Shown piece after piece: positions 22,570 to 35,756 of a stretch of DNA of 64,000 nucleotides. Every line of letters starts with the position of its first letter. Position 1 is the stretch's first letter. This DNA comes from Ectocarpus siliculosus (taxonomy: Eukaryota; Sar; Phaeophyceae; Ectocarpales; Ectocarpaceae). Made by a program: the position numbers and the translations under genes. The stretch covers positions 631,615-695,614 of the forward strand of contig FN649741.1 of NCBI GenBank assembly GCA_000310025.1. The letters run 5' to 3'. The notes below the pieces were generated by a model that saw nothing but the letters and a program-made list of their open reading frames with translations, had not been told where the DNA came from and made no database searches.

Positions 22570-25451
22570 AGCGGTAGCACGTTTTGTGTGCCCGGGTGGT
22601 AGTAGGAGTAGACAGCAGCGCAGCGCAGCAGCAGCACCAAGTGGGCGCAAGCTTCACAAGCACGCCCCACATGCGCTAAAGTTGAAGTTGTTGCTCCTTT
22701 CTGCATGGTATTTTGGCCCCGCGTGCCGGTGGCGTTACTTCCCAGTCCCTTCCAAGTTTCGTGGGGATGTGTTGGTGTGCTGGGGTCCGATTGGACGTTC
22801 TCGTTTTCTGGCTAACGGTGCGCTACTTCTCTGCAGTTCCTGTAGGAGACCTTGGAACAACCTGCAAAGGAAGTAGATCAAATCATCTAAGCAACATCCC
22901 GGTGGACAACGGGGCGATTGCTTCGTTTGCTGAAACCACCAAGACGCTTGAATAGATTGGAAGCGCCTGGCCGCCAGTTCCCTCTGCGACTTCAACTTCG
23001 AGGCAACACATTACTTATAGATGCTGATGTGTTCATGCCTATTTCGAGGTACCTGGAACATTTCCGCCTGCGGGTTGCATGGAAGCCCAACTGTTGATAA
23101 ATTGTTCGTACTACATGATGCAGTTGCACGACTCGCTCGTGATCGTGACCCAACCTTCAGCAGCATAAAAACAAAACAGCGCGCATCGCCACCACGTACA
23201 ATATCTCGAACCCATGGAAGAACGCAAGAGAGAGCGTGTTCGTGACGATGTTACCGCATAGAGTTGCAAAACAAAGACAGGCAACAAGACGTCGGAAATT
23301 GGAAAGGTACACAAATCCCGAATGCCTCAAAGACCAAGTGTGGCCAATGAATGAAACGGCGAGCCTGTCCGCAGTCGGGACAAAACATGCACAATGAGCA
23401 GGCTCTGCTGAAAACTCGAACATCTTGATCCCGCTAAAGGCTGCGCCCCGAGGGTCTAGTGCCGCCCCATGTGGCCCACAACGAGCGCTTGGACCTGTGT
23501 GCACACATGCCACATCCGTTGCACATTCAACACCCATCATTCGCTGAACCCTCATGAAAGACAAGTCGAACAACAAGACCTCTACCTCTACCCTAGGAAT
23601 GCGAAGAGACACCGCTGCCTCCTGGACCGATTTTCAAAGCTCGATTCTGTGGCGGTGCCGAAAATGAAGGTATCGCCTCGCGACGTGTCATTTTGTTCAA
23701 GTTGGGTAGACTATGTACATTTACAACATACTCGTTGTTTCGTCGAAAAAGCGCGATACGTCAACACGCTTCCGTACCCCATCTCCCGCGGCGTGTCATA
23801 TCTATCTCGCGAGGGGACGCTAGGGTATCATGCCGAAAGGCTCCACCGTCTGCTGTGCCTTGCGCTCGTTCGCTCGCTGCTACTTGCGTCCCACGATGTC
23901 ACCCGCGAGAGAGTCCACGCTGTGCCGCGCGTCCGGCCTACGGTGCACTCTAATTATATCCTTTGAACGTTGTCAGGGTTGCCCACCATTCCCTCGTAGT
24001 GTCTAGCCGCACCCTTTTTGCCCGCTTCGTAGTGGTAGCCGCCCGGCCCTTGCACGCGAAAAACGCAGGAATGAGAGGAGGGGGGGGAGGGCTTTGCTCT
24101 GCAGTCTTCGGACCGTTGGCCTCGGATCTACACTTGAGATAGGTCACTGTTTAAATGCTGCTGCAAGAATCATATCCCTGTAGATATCAGGGGAGGACAT
24201 AGAATGCATAACTGGGTCACGACGGCACGGCCTCAAAACTTGGCCGGGGGGGGCATCAGCTACTTGTGTACAACCCTGTTCGGGGTGGAATATGCTCCAT
24301 GCCGCCTGGGGCATTCGCGGGGCAGTACCTCTTGTTTTCCGCACAGCCGTGCGACTACGGGAGCAAAGCTAGGCGCCGACAGGTGCCGCTTTCGGGAAAG
24401 CTTTCCACGAGCACCCCCCCCCCCGAATACGTGCACATTGTTAGGACATCACCCGCTCTGTTTTGACAAACCCCGAGAACAAGAACAGCTCTACACCTAC
24501 CGCCCTTGTGGCTGACCTACAGAACCAAGTTTTTGAGATTTTCAGGGTATCCAAAGGTCGCCGAGATTTCGGGCCGCTGACAAGGTCCCGGGAGGTCATG
24601 GTGTATAGCTTCCGTGGCTGGTTTTGACGTCGCTTGAACCTGCTGGAAATTAGGACTTGTGACCAACGGGATGCCTACTTGATGGTTGACGACGACCAGG
24701 AGAAACAAAAGCATCAACAACAGCTGATAACATCGCCATGACAACACCGTCCGAGCACGCCGCCGCACCTGCTTCTGGATAGCGAGGAGGTGTTCCGGAG
24801 CGCCGACGAGAGTCTGGGACTTGAACATTCGGAGGTTCCAACGTGCGTGCGGCGTGACCTGAGTATATTCATCAACCAAGGTGCGGCAGGCAGGATTGCA
24901 GCAGACAGCACAACGTCACATCCCTGCATCAAAAAACGAGATACACATGCATGGTGCAGCACAGGGGGGCGTCGAACACAAGAAAATATCATGTCCCGGG
25001 AGACACAACGTGCAACTCCTGGGCATAACGCGGGCGAAAGCGACGCCAAGGCAACAACATCAGAAACAGAGGCACACGCATCACGTTTTCCAATAATTAT
25101 CTGCCCCAACATTCCTCCGCAACAGCAGCGAATAGAAGGAAAGTAGAAAGTAGGGACTGCTCCAACCTCGTGCTCGGCTCCTCACCTCTCCGTTGGAGAA
25201 CTCGCGCGCCACCAAACGCCCCGTACTCGAGGAAACGCGCCGACCGGTCCTGCATGGCGTTCTCTGGTGGAAATCTTATCTACGAAGTAATACTCTTCCT
25301 CGGTCCAGTTTTGCTCCTTGAGGAAGGTGTTTTAAGCAACTGGAAACACGTAGATCTTACGCGTGGCTGTATTTTCACCACATTGCCTCACGACTATTAC
25401 GACACACATTCCCCATGGAAGGATGGTCCAAACAAACCACGGAAAATCTAC
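22570..25451. other. Gene-poor region with one foldback MITE
   Basis: No gene is supported over 2.9 kb. It contains the foldback element at 23589-23827. The minus-strand stretch 25160-25350 has exon-like composition in two frames (for example LKEQNWTEEEYYFVDK and FLEYGAFGGAREFSNGEV), which may be a relic exon downstream of the NLR-like fragment, but no family could be assigned. Confidence 0.5.
23589..23827. mobile_element. Foldback MITE, copy 3 (TACC termini)
   Basis: 239 bp beginning TACCCTAGG, with accgattttcaaagctcgat about 40 bp inside the left end, and ending CTAGGGTA. The left half matches copies 1 and 2; the right half is diverged except for the terminus, so this is the most decayed of the three. 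Confidence 0.6.
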
Positions 25452-26433
25452 TTGAAACTGCGGACGCCAGGACGGACTTTCCTCCTCCGGCCATGCCGGT
25501 CAGCACACAGGGCGCGTCGCCCAGGGTCGTGTTCGTGAGGTAACTAATGGCGCTCCCGAGCAACGAAGGCCGCGAAATGTAAGCACCGGTCAGGGAGATC
25601 GCGCCTCGAGGTACTGAGGCCATGCCCGGCAACGTTTGAGGGCGCAAATCGCGATGCATGGCCAACAAAAGCTGGTGATGTTCCAGCCCGCCCACCAAGG
25701 TGATGTCATCCCTGATGCTGCGCAGATCCTCCTCGGGAGGATGGGTGAGGATCTTTAGGTCAATGCGGTGGCAAAAAAAATACCCTACGCTTGCCGCCCT
25801 TGGTCCACTTCGCCGTAAATTCCGCCAGTTTGTTGGTTGTGGCGACGAAGTCTTTCATGGGCTTCTGCACCTGAGCGAGGCGACCAACCGCTCGGTCGTG
25901 TTGAATCAAGACGGTGGTGAGGAACGCGCACCGAGATATCAGTCCCTTTAGCTTGTCCTGGCCATCGGCTGCACGTTCGGCAGCCTCGATTAGCGCCTTG
26001 AATGCCTGGCACACAGGCACCAAGGGTCCAACGCTCGCAGTATCGAGCACCCCGACTGTAGTTGTCGCCATCCATGCAAGAGCCTCCTGGACGGGGGTGG
26101 GGCAAGCCTCCCACTCTTCGTTGGCTCGAGCTCCGATTTGCAGAAAGGCGGGCCAGGGCCTCTTTTCGGCGAGCAGCTTACCAACATGATCAAGCCGCTG
26201 CGAAGGGGAGAGGAGAGGGAGGGAGTGAGGGAAAGGGGGGGGGGGAAGCTTGGCATGAACCGGGTTCTGGGTTCGTTCGAGGTTGGGGAATGGACATGCA
26301 CAGCAAAAAAATCACAGAATCTCGAAACACGTGCCTTTCGTGCGAAAATCATATGCATACGCACCTCTGCCGCGGTGGGCTCCACCGCCGCCTGAACATC
26401 TTCTTGGCCCCCATTCGCGGGAGCACGTTGCAT
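25452..26433 (-). pseudogene. Truncated NLR-like gene (helical N-terminus plus P-loop), frameshifted
   Basis: Exon 1 is 26365-26433 (ATG 26433; MQRAPANGGQEDVQAAVEP). Exon 2 begins 26197 and contains LLAEKRPWPAFLQIGARANEEWEACPTPVQEALAW, then an amphipathic helical region (PVCQAFKALIEAAERAADGQ, ISRCAFLTTVLIQHDRAVG), resembling the four-helix bundles that precede nucleotide-binding domains in plant, fungal and algal NLR-type proteins. After KGGKRRVFF the frame breaks at a T8 run on the minus strand (about 25776-25783); one base fewer restores CHRIDLKILTHPPEEDL and leads to the Walker A motif GMAGGGKS. A donor candidate follows at 25452, but no exon for the rest of an NB-ARC domain or for repeats is found downstream. 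This is either a decayed gene or a fragment with a sequencing error. Such proteins sense ligands or damage; nothing here indicates which. Confidence 0.6.
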
Positions 26434-28474
26434 TTCCGCTGCCGTTGATGGTCGCGGACACCGGCCTATTATTGCTGAGGATTAACGAAAACACATGGCA
26501 GAGAGGCACCACACGCAAATCAATCCATTGAAAAGGCGACGGGTGCATACATCGGTAAATATGCAAGACCCGACATCCTATTGCCTATGACACCACGAGA
26601 AAAATTACTGCTTTCGCCCACGACAATCGCGTGCTGCTGCCCTGTGCTCTACACATGCATACTACAGCAGTATAGTAGATGCATACACAACCTATGTTGG
26701 TGCCAGCGGCTGCTCTTTGTTGTGCGCATTAAAAAATATGTCGCAGAATACAGTTTCAACGATGCTACGAAGTGCTTCCAAATTCGTCGCCAGCTCAACA
26801 CCCAGGGCAGCACGCTGCAAACAGCGGTATACTGCAGCAAGCAGTATTCCGTAGGCAAAGATCGCCGGCGCACATGAGCCATGACTGACTGCGGTTGAAC
26901 TGGACAGGTTTTCTGCCGGCAAGTGCAAACGTGGGCGGAAAATGAAAGGGAAACGGAAAGATGGCATCCAAAACCAGCAGGCAAGGCCACGCGGCGAATT
27001 CTCTGGGGTGGCACTACGCGTACTGCTGCCACGCGAATTCGTCCAGTGCGCGCCACGTGCTAATGGCAGCTACGCGACCACAACGAACGCTACACCTGGG
27101 CTAGATTTCACCCAGACTACATTCAGAGGGACTGCTGCCGCTCTGCGCTGTCGGTGAGGAACTCCAAGCACTCTTTCATCCCTCGCACCTGATTGCAAGC
27201 TAGACTTTCAGGCGCGGTGGACGAGCGGTGTACCTGAAACCTGTTGCCCTTGAGCACGCCCTGGCTACCGCTGTTGTGCAACACTCATTGGCACTCGTTC
27301 TTCTTGCGGGAACAAATTGCAAGGGCTGGAACAAATGAACAAATTGCAAGAACATGGGGGGCTCCGTGCAGGCAAGACCGCTGAAGAGGGGCCGCGTTGT
27401 GTGTGAGTCCTGTGGGTCGAAAGTACAGCAGTGGTAGAGGCACGGGGAGGGAGACCCAGCAGCGCGTGTACGACGAGGGAGAGCTCCAGCTGCATGACCT
27501 AGCTGCGGAGTGTCGATACGTCGATACACCGCTGTGTGCACAACAATGGCAGGATTCCAACGATATCATGACCGGCATTCGCGCAATAGCAACACGGCGA
27601 TCGCTTCTACGACGCGATCTCCAGCAGCAGGGAAAGAGACGGCAGGGAGGAAGAAGGGCTTGGAAAGGAAGGAGTTCACGTGAGAATTTTGATTGGTAAT
27701 GTGGCCTTGGCTCTGTCAATCAACTGGAAGTTTAGAGCGTTTGCAGGGCTATCATGAGTGTGTACCGCAGCGAAACAATGGCATGATCCATGTCAAAAAA
27801 TCCCGCCGCATCTGAACGCATATCAAGTGGCAGAAGAAGAGGCACGGCTGTGCTTGTTACCCGTGTTGTCCAAGGTATGAGTGGCTTCGTGGAGAGGGTT
27901 GAAATGTTTGTGTTTTGGTTGGACCCAAATACAGCAACATGGACACGATGGATGGATGAGCTGCAGTGTACTCACCAGAAAAACAATACACGTCTCCGCC
28001 TTCCAATGTACTTCTACAATCACGTTAGCCTGTCTCCAGGTGTCTTCAACGTAGTCTGGTGGCTGACCTCGTACGCTACAAGGATACCTCGATACAAATT
28101 GCGGGTTCTCTCTTGGGAGCGCAAGCGTAGATGGGTGATCTCTGACCACTGGAGGGTATTGTTATAGGGACCATGTGTATACCGCTGTACACGGACAACT
28201 TCCTGTGCCTTACTAGGAAAATACGCGACAGAACCTCGACTACAGCAGTACTGTATACTCAGCAACTGCTGCTGGATTTTCGAGTGCTGTACTCTAGTAC
28301 ATGGGCGTACGTAAGCGGATGATACCTTATCTGTATGAGCCGCGTTCCGCAGAGCCGTGCGGGTTACGGTTTAACATGTGAACAATTTTGCAACTCTACG
28401 GTGGAAAACGATGAAGTTCCGGAATATTCACAGTAACAGCGAGGGGGGGGGGGGGTTGCTGAACCCTGGTCGTG
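26434..28474. other. Gene-poor region upstream of the NLR-like fragment
   Basis: About 2 kb with no supported gene. Short plus-strand frames at 27397-27699 and 27790-28167 have no recognisable domain or splice support. Copies of the dispersed motif ACTACAGCAGTA occur here (26660, 28239). A G13 run precedes the left end of the large transposon (28443-28455). Confidence 0.55.
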
Positions 28475-28491
28475 TTAACCCTTATGTGACT
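28475..28491 (+). repeat. Left TTAA plus terminal inverted repeat of the 14.5-kb element
   Basis: Reads TTAACCCTTATGTGACT. The identical sequence in inverse orientation is at 42985-43001. TTAA is the target site duplicated by piggyBac-superfamily transposons, and the 13-bp CCCTTATGTGACT is the proposed terminal repeat. Confidence 0.85.
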
Positions 28492-29466
28492 GACTAAATT
28501 GTGGATCTTCCACGGGCTGTTGGAGGCCTAACTTCCGAACAGACCTTCGACAAATCGGAAAGAACAGCACAAGCGCACATGCGCACATACAAGCAGAGAT
28601 ACAGATAGTACATAGCAAGGGGAAAACAGCAACAGCAGCGCCAACAGAGCAACCTCGGGCACACAGCCTCGTTCGTATACAGCCGCAGCAGGGGTGACTC
28701 AAATCGAATGCAGCCCCGCTAAATTCAACGCTCGCTTGCCGTATACCTACTCGAGGTGACATGCATGCACAGCAGACAGATGAGCCGCTACATAGATAGG
28801 TTGCAAGACAGAGACAGAGCAGCACAGAGTGTACAGCACCAACAGCAGTAGTACAACAGCACAAACACCAACAACGATCAAGATGCAGCGGAGGTTCCCA
28901 CCTTACGGCGAAGTTCCATACTCATCACACGACAAAATGACCCAAACACACACGTTTTCAGTTTCCTTCAGGTCCTACGTGTGTGTGTGTGTGTAGACAG
29001 ACATATGCATATCTCATCTCCCTGAATCCGTCCACGCCGTTGTACATTTTTATAGTCTAGAGGGAAAAAACAAGACGAGCAGCAGCAGCTATAGCAACTC
29101 TTTTGTAGAGTTAGACGCTATTCCTATGGGTGCCCCCTGTGTTCGTCAAAGAAAGGTATCGACCATGCTGAATATCGTTGTCCGCGCTCGGATGTCACGA
29201 TATTAGATGGCTGCTGCTGCTGTGCTAAACACATACAAGGAGTGCAGCAGTCTTTGGCACAACATCTCAAGCGGGAAATCGTCCGTGGGGTGCAAACAAC
29301 TAGAAATAGTATAGAGGGGAGAGATAGTTGGAGAGAGAAACGTACCATTTCACAGACTGGGGGACTGGTAGTGAGGTTAGCAGTGAGGATAATAGTATCT
29401 TGAATTTAGACTGAGGCGTGACTGCTGGGTCCGCTTGTTCCACACACTGAGACACGAGACACCAGC

Positions 29467-30870
29467 ATGGCACACACAATGGATGAGGGGCAGGTTATAG
29501 CGTATTGGGAGGCAATGGCTAGCGAATACCATGCGACGGACAACCCTGATGCAATTTCCGAGGCGCTGCTGTCTATCCCAGCCGCGACCCCGGAAATGTA
29601 TCGTGGCGCCACGGAGGTTGCCGCAAAAGCAGTTGGGCGCCGTTTTTGCCCACATGGGAACGAGATCCCCGGACCCTTGCCCGAGATAAAGGATGTCAAG
29701 GACAGGCAAGCCGCGGCACGGGCGCATCCTGGGTTGTGCGGCCGTCACCATGTCCACCACATCGCCCACATTGACCTCGACGCCGCCGATGCGCGTGCGG
29801 GGGGCGAAACAATAACCTCCAAGAATCTTCGGAACCAGGTTAGTTTTGCTGCTGCTGCTGCTCCTGCAAACCCTTTTCCCAGGTTGAACTTGCGGGCCTT
29901 CTGTGTCTGAACAAGCTAGAGGTCCCCAGCGATCGCCTGCTGTCGTGCTGCTCTACATAACATCGGGTTTTGTTTGGGTTCATGTAGGTTGCCTACAGTT
30001 GTATGTGCAAGGTGAACCCCGGCAACAATTGGGCTATTTTGACAAATGCACCTACTACCACTGCTGTAGGCTACAGCAGTAGTCTACAAGACTATGCAGC
30101 AGTCCTCTACAGTAGTACATTGTAGTTATGCATATGGTGTACAACAACGTTGTTAGAACGGACGTACATAGTACACAAGTTTCGGTTTGCGGTCTAGATA
30201 GCACAGCAACAGAGCCGACGACCCCCATCTCGTGTGTAGTCTCGTACCGTGAGACCAGGTTGTTTTCTCTACAAAAGGAGTATATTATTTGTATCGATAT
30301 TACTGCTGTACATAGAAGTAGTAGTCGGATGGAGGCCGCTCTTATGTGTGAGCACATGTTGCTACATGTCTTCATCGAGCCGCACACGAAGTCCGCTGCG
30401 ACTCTGTTCCGGTTTAGACACCTCTTTTGTGCCGTCTTTAACTCTTCCTCAAGCCTCCCCCTCCCCCTCCCTCCCCCCCTTTTTACCGTGTGTACTGCTG
30501 TAGAACGCCACAAAATATCGCCCCGTCGAAGATGAATTGATTCTCGGCCGAACGACATGCGGTCAGGTTGTCAGAGAGCCCTCTCCCCAAGTCGCCCGAG
30601 TCACAACCGCCGGCGCATATACAATTCGAAATTGTCGATTTGTACCCCCGAGGGTAGCCTGTTGAAATATGTTTTCGGTGCTGTGCCGGTGTGTCGCTGT
30701 TTTCGTGTTGGCAGGCGTGCTACGAAACCGGCGTTGCCCTGAACGCCAGAGGGCTCGGGGTCCAGCTAGCACGGAAGGAGTGCTTCACGCAGGCGTGTCG
30801 TGCAATTTGGCCCGGCGATGCCCCCCTGCCGGAGCCCGTCGTCAACGCGCTGCATGCATCGCCGCCGTAG
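29467..30870 (+). CDS. Small Cys-containing orphan protein with a 24-nt microexon
   Basis: Three exons, 29467-29838, 29988-30011 and 30715-30870, all phase 0, give 183 residues. The junctions are CCAG|GTTAGT, TGTAG|GTTGCC, GCAAG|GTGAAC and GGCAG|GCGTGC. The product begins MAHTMDEGQVIAYWEAMASE and contains a His-rich stretch (GRHHVHHIAHIDL). Across the microexon it reads VAYSCMCKACYETGVALNAR, followed by two more cysteines (KECFTQACRA) and the end LHASPP; the Cys/His content suggests metal binding but no known domain was recognised. It lies inside the large transposon between its left end and the convergent transposase, so it is candidate cargo. The first exon alone is a convincing long open frame; the microexon is an inference from phase and Cys spacing. 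Confidence 0.6.
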
Positions 30871-32244
30871 AATCTTGAATGGTTTCGGTTATTGTAGCGA
30901 ACGGGGGTGGAAGAGGAAGGGACGCGTTGCGATACTGCCGTGGCATGACAATCAAATAATGAAGGGCTGCGATGCGTGCGTACGTGGGGCGAAAACGGAC
31001 GTCGACAAGGGGAGTTGTTTTCTTGCTTTTTGTGACAGAGTGGAGAGAGATGAAAAAAACCGATGAATTTTATCAGTTTGTGCAACACGCGACACCTCGG
31101 GGAAAACGCCACATGCAGGGGGTGCCCGCGATGTGTCTTTTGGGCTTTCGAGAGGCATCCCTGATTGCCATGCTGACAGCCTGACAGAAGCCAGGAAAGC
31201 GTGGGGAACCGTATTCCGGGTGTATTTTTCGTATTCATTCTCGGAACGGAATGCGCAACCGCTGACCTCGCAGTGTCTTGTACCGCTACCAAACTTCGTG
31301 TTATATAGCGACGACAGGACAGGGTAACAATTATACGTAACTTGGAAGTATATATTTTTGCTCTTCTACTGGAGTGGTCCGACACCAACAAAGTCACGAA
31401 TGCCAACATGAATCAGTAAAATAGGGGGCGCACGAAGAAAGTGCGCAGACGCAAGGAATCTTACCTAATCCACAAAAAAGTCTTTCTAGTACGCGTACCG
31501 TCTGCGCCTTCCCAGTGGGCACGGGCCGCCTCGCTGTGAGCATGGTCGTCCAAGTAGCACTCCTTGCACATCAACACCCCTGACTCACTCCCATTCGTAC
31601 AGTGCTTTGTGCAAATGCCCCCTTGTCGACCTCTTATCGCATGTAGGGTTCATGCAGCCCCTGGCATTCTTTAGCTTGACGCTACCCCACACAGGCCCGC
31701 GCGACGTACGCCGTCTCCGTTTCTTCCCGCCCTTGCCAACGTTACCCTCGGTACACCTGGCCATCAGAAATGTCGCCATCGCCTCGTCCCAAACAGCCCG
31801 CTCTACTTTCGCCAGCCTGTTCAACTCCGACACAGCACCCTCCAACTCTTGTACCCTGTCAATCGAGGCATTCTTCCGCGCTATCACCAGGCTGCCCCCC
31901 GCCTCCTTGTGCAACATGCGAACCCACTTCTTGAAAATCTGATAAGCATTGGTCAAGGCCTGCTCTATCTTAGCCTCCATGACGCGTCGCCAGTGATTGT
32001 TGTACGACTTGTGGTCGTGTGTGTGCGATCCGTTCTGTTGGTCGGCCGTATCGACTCCCCCCATTTCCCGAACATTGTCCTTGCGCATGCTCGGCTGCTC
32101 GGTTTGCCGTCCTTTTCCTTCGCTCCCGGCTTTCCGCATCCTTCCATGGTATTGGGGAAAACAAACATACATCGGGATGGACAGGAAAGGGGGTATGATC
32201 ACATTTAGCACGAAGCAGAGACATAATAACGTACGGAGTAATCG

Positions 32245-33115
32245 GCCCCCTCAATAAAACGGCGCAGCATCACAGGGGCTATTTTTGACCGGGCAGATGG
32301 GAGGTTCAATTACGTGTTGTGGCAAGGGCACGTGAAGGCAGGGCGGAACAAGTCATGACGTAAAAAAACATGCACACAAACACACACACAGCCTCCCCCA
32401 TGCCGCCCGCTCACGGGGTCCCTCTTCATGGCATTTAGAGGCATATTAGTTTTTCAACCGCACTGAAACTGGTGTCTTTTCATTGGCTAGCCGGTTATCG
32501 CGGTCGATGCTAATATGAAAGACACACCAAGGGTCTACCTGAAAAAAGAAATCGGGACACAAGCCCCCCCCCCCGGGGGAGGGAAATTTGGATTCTGTTT
32601 TTTAGAAAATAGTATAGTGGGTTTTGTTCAGGAAAATAATCCCCCCCCCCCCCCCTACTGCAGAGGGTTTCATGTCCACGGTGCCCCTTACGCAAATATA
32701 CAGAAANNNNNNNNNNNNNNNNNNNNNNNNNNNNNNNNNNNNNNNNNNNNNNNNNNNNNNNNNNNNNNNNNNNNNNNNNNNNNNNNNNNNNNNNNNNNNN
32801 NNNNNNNNNNNNNNNNNNNNNNNNNNNNNNNNNNNNNNNNNNNNNNNNNNNNNNNNNNNNNNCACCATCACCACCACCACGATTTTCGATTTGTGGGCCT
32901 TGTCTCATGTCTCTTGAATTTTGTTTCACGTTGACCCTTGGCCACACACACACACGTTCGACAAAAATAGACACAGAGTCTATATTGTACAGGGCAGGTG
33001 GGAGGTTCAATTTCGTTTTGTGGCAAGGACACGAGAACGCATGGCGAAACGGCCAAACAATAACGCCCCCTTCCCATACAAAAGACACAACATCACAGAG
33101 TTATTTACTGGTATT
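32245..33115. repeat. Repeated intronic segments around the first gap
   Basis: A stretch at 32260-32345 (including gggcagatgggaggttcaat and gttgtggcaagg) recurs at 32985-33040, and aaaacggcgcagcatcacag (32257-32277) resembles aaaagacacaacatcacag at 33078-33098, so the two blocks are permuted. This lies in the transposase intron 32090-33216. Duplication or redundant contig ends could explain it. Confidence 0.5.
32707..32862. other. Assembly gap (156 N)
   Basis: Undetermined bases inside the transposase intron. The preceding 150 bases have long homopolymers (C13, C15) and look like poor base calls. Confidence 0.95.
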
Positions 33116-33979
33116 GCTAGAAGGTAGGCGGGGAGTTGATCTATTTTTCATCACATGGACAATAGAAGGCGGCAGGGCGAAAGAACTGAAAGGAACCCAA
33201 ACCCGCATATACTCACTGGAGCGGAAGAGGTTTGAAGTGGTTGATCCCACCATCCACCAGCTCCTCCCCCTCGCCCGGCTGCGCGATGTGGATGGTGCTA
33301 CACAGGAGGACATCTTTCGAGTCCTTCCACTGCACAAACGCGACCTCTCCCGAACGGCAGAACTGCATGTCACCACGTTCGACAAGCTTGTGGCCAAGGC
33401 TCTTGAGGTATGGCACCGCTCCGGCCGTTCGATCGGAACGGCACGTGCCAACCGCAAAGATGTCGTGGGACGCCAAGCACTCGAACAGCGTCGGGTTGGT
33501 GAAATAGTTATCCATGGCGACGTAAACGCCGGATCCAACGAGCTTCTCCTTCAACACCGGACTCGCGCCAAGCAGCACCCAAAGCACCTGACGCGTCGTG
33601 CGCCCGAGTGGGCAGTCCATCCATTGACGTAGGTTCGGGTCTCCGGTCATCCCCCCGTCGACGCTCGATATCAAGCAGTACCCCTCTACATCGCACAGAG
33701 CCCACACTTTGATACCTGTTGTTACAGCGAGGAGGGAAATCCGGCGGGAAAATAAGGTCACCCACGACTAGGGTTTTTCCCCGGCTCGATAAACTGGCAC
33801 CGGGTATCTGCGGGTTGGAACCCCGGTACCCGGGTAAAGGGGGGGGTTCGCCTGGTATGTTCCCAAGCTCTAGCTTGGGTCTCAGTCGATCAAAAGTCTT
33901 TTTTTTCCGTCTGTGGAGTTTTCAGTAGCATAGCGGACCCCTTGCCCGACCGGGTCGAAAAGGCCGATCTCAGCCCACA

Positions 33980-34628
33980 CTGCGAACCTCCGAGAACTAC
34001 CAGCAGTTCTGGGTAGCTGAGACGATTTCAAGACCTCTCACAGTCGTTTGAGCATCTATCGCTTGCTGTGGGGCGATAACCAGTTTCTCCGTCGACAAGA
34101 AGATCTGCGTTACATCGTCACATCGGAACGACCAGATTGGTTGACTTGTCGTTGAGGGTCCTCTTTTTATAGATCTTTTTGTATAAGAGTCGTCTTCATT
34201 TTTTTCGCCGCCCGCGCCAACCCTTCTTTTTACAGATCTTTTTATATAGAGTCGTCTTCTTTTTTTCGCCGCCCGCCCCAAGCCTTGCTTGCTTCTCTCG
34301 TGTCCCGCGCCAAGCCTTGCTTGCTGGCTACGCTTCTCTCGAGATGCTGACCGACCTCAGCACACAGCTGGACATTCTGTGTACATACAGCAGGAGCTGC
34401 TTTTGTTCTGTTGTTGCAACTTTCTGCATGGATGGCTCTTTTGTGGTGCGAAAATTAGCATTTATTGTTGTTGTTGATGTGCGGACGAGAGGACGAGAGT
34501 GGTAGGCAAAAGCAGTACGTACCTGCAAATCTCCGGCAACTACCAGCAGTTCTGGGTAGCTGAGACGATTTCAAGACCTCTCACAGTCGTTTGAGCAGCT
34601 ATCGCTCGCTGTGGGGCGATAACCAGTG
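33980..34628. repeat. Direct repeat of ~105 bp in the transposase intron
   Basis: 33980-34084 and 34522-34628 share accagcagttctgggtagct, gagacgatttcaagacctct, cacagtcgtttgagca and gctgtggggcgataaccag with few differences. Between them an internal ~75-bp duplication (ctttttatagatctttttgtata and variants, 34160-34290) is also visible. Confidence 0.8.
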
Positions 34629-35756
34629 ATTTTGTGATTTTCTTCCTTAGTCTATAGTGACCGTTGTACACATGCGGTGGCTGCTGTTATGCTCGGAAGA
34701 TGCTGCAAAGGTCATAAGGTTATCGTCTCTGTCGCTTGGGCTGCACGCCGTGCTCGCGTAGGAGATGCGCATTCCTCATTTTTTCTCTGTGCCGATATCC
34801 ATGAAGAAAAGCAACGGCAGCACGGTTGAAGATACAGACAACAGACGGTCCGCCATACCCTTTTTTTTTTCTTCTCTTACATGCATGGATGGGTGGTAAA
34901 GCATCGCAAGCGTGTTGCTGCCTTACTTACCTTTAGTGTGCTGCGTAGTCGTAATTTGAGCGATAAGGGGTAGATGGCAGGACAACAATCTTATTTGCGT
35001 AGTGAGGTTTGACAACTGGTCGTTCGTGGAACGGTGCGCGTCTATCGCGACGGCAAGCGTATTGAGAAAATAGTTCGTCCGTGGTGCTTCTCGTCATCAT
35101 TTTCTATTTCGTTGTCACTTCATACTTCATACCACAAGTGATGAAAGAGAGTCTCCACAGTTAGTTCGGAAACGGCGACTATATTTGGTTTGTTGCGTTT
35201 GTTGTTGCTGAGCACACATCGGATGTCGTCGTTCGTTACAGCCTGCGGTGGGCCACAGGGACGAGAGTGAGTGTCTTCGGTTAGGGTCTCGAGAGTTAAT
35301 TAATGCCTTCTCTACGCTTTCTTCTGTTGATCTACGTAGTAGTAGCACCTGTCTCTCCTTCTCGCCTATTATCGCCGTTGGGGTCCCAACAACATCGAAC
35401 GTCAACCGCAATCGTTTTTCTTCTTGCTGAGTAAGAGGCTATTTGTGTAGTACGTACCCGGCTGCTGTATGTGAGGCGATGGGCGCTGCCTCTTTACTTG
35501 AAGCAACGGGGGCATGGCCCCTATAATGTTTGCTGCATGCTGTGCTATGTGACAGCTTCCAGCGGTTCAGAGCGGCGACGGTGGTTTTCGTATGCTCTCT
35601 TTTGCCACCTCCCTGAAGCCTGTCGCGTCTGGCTCACTTGTCTTTGTCGTCCCTTCTTCTTTTTCTTTTTTTTCTTAACATAGTCTATATTTTATTTTTC
35701 CGCTTGCTTTTTGGGGTCCGCCGGTCATCCGCCCACCACCCATTAGTTCAGTTTTA

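Noticed and set aside
27397-28167. Two plus-strand open frames (27397-27699 and 27790-28167) as genes
   Set aside because: No recognisable domain, no splice-linked extension and no compositional sign of coding.
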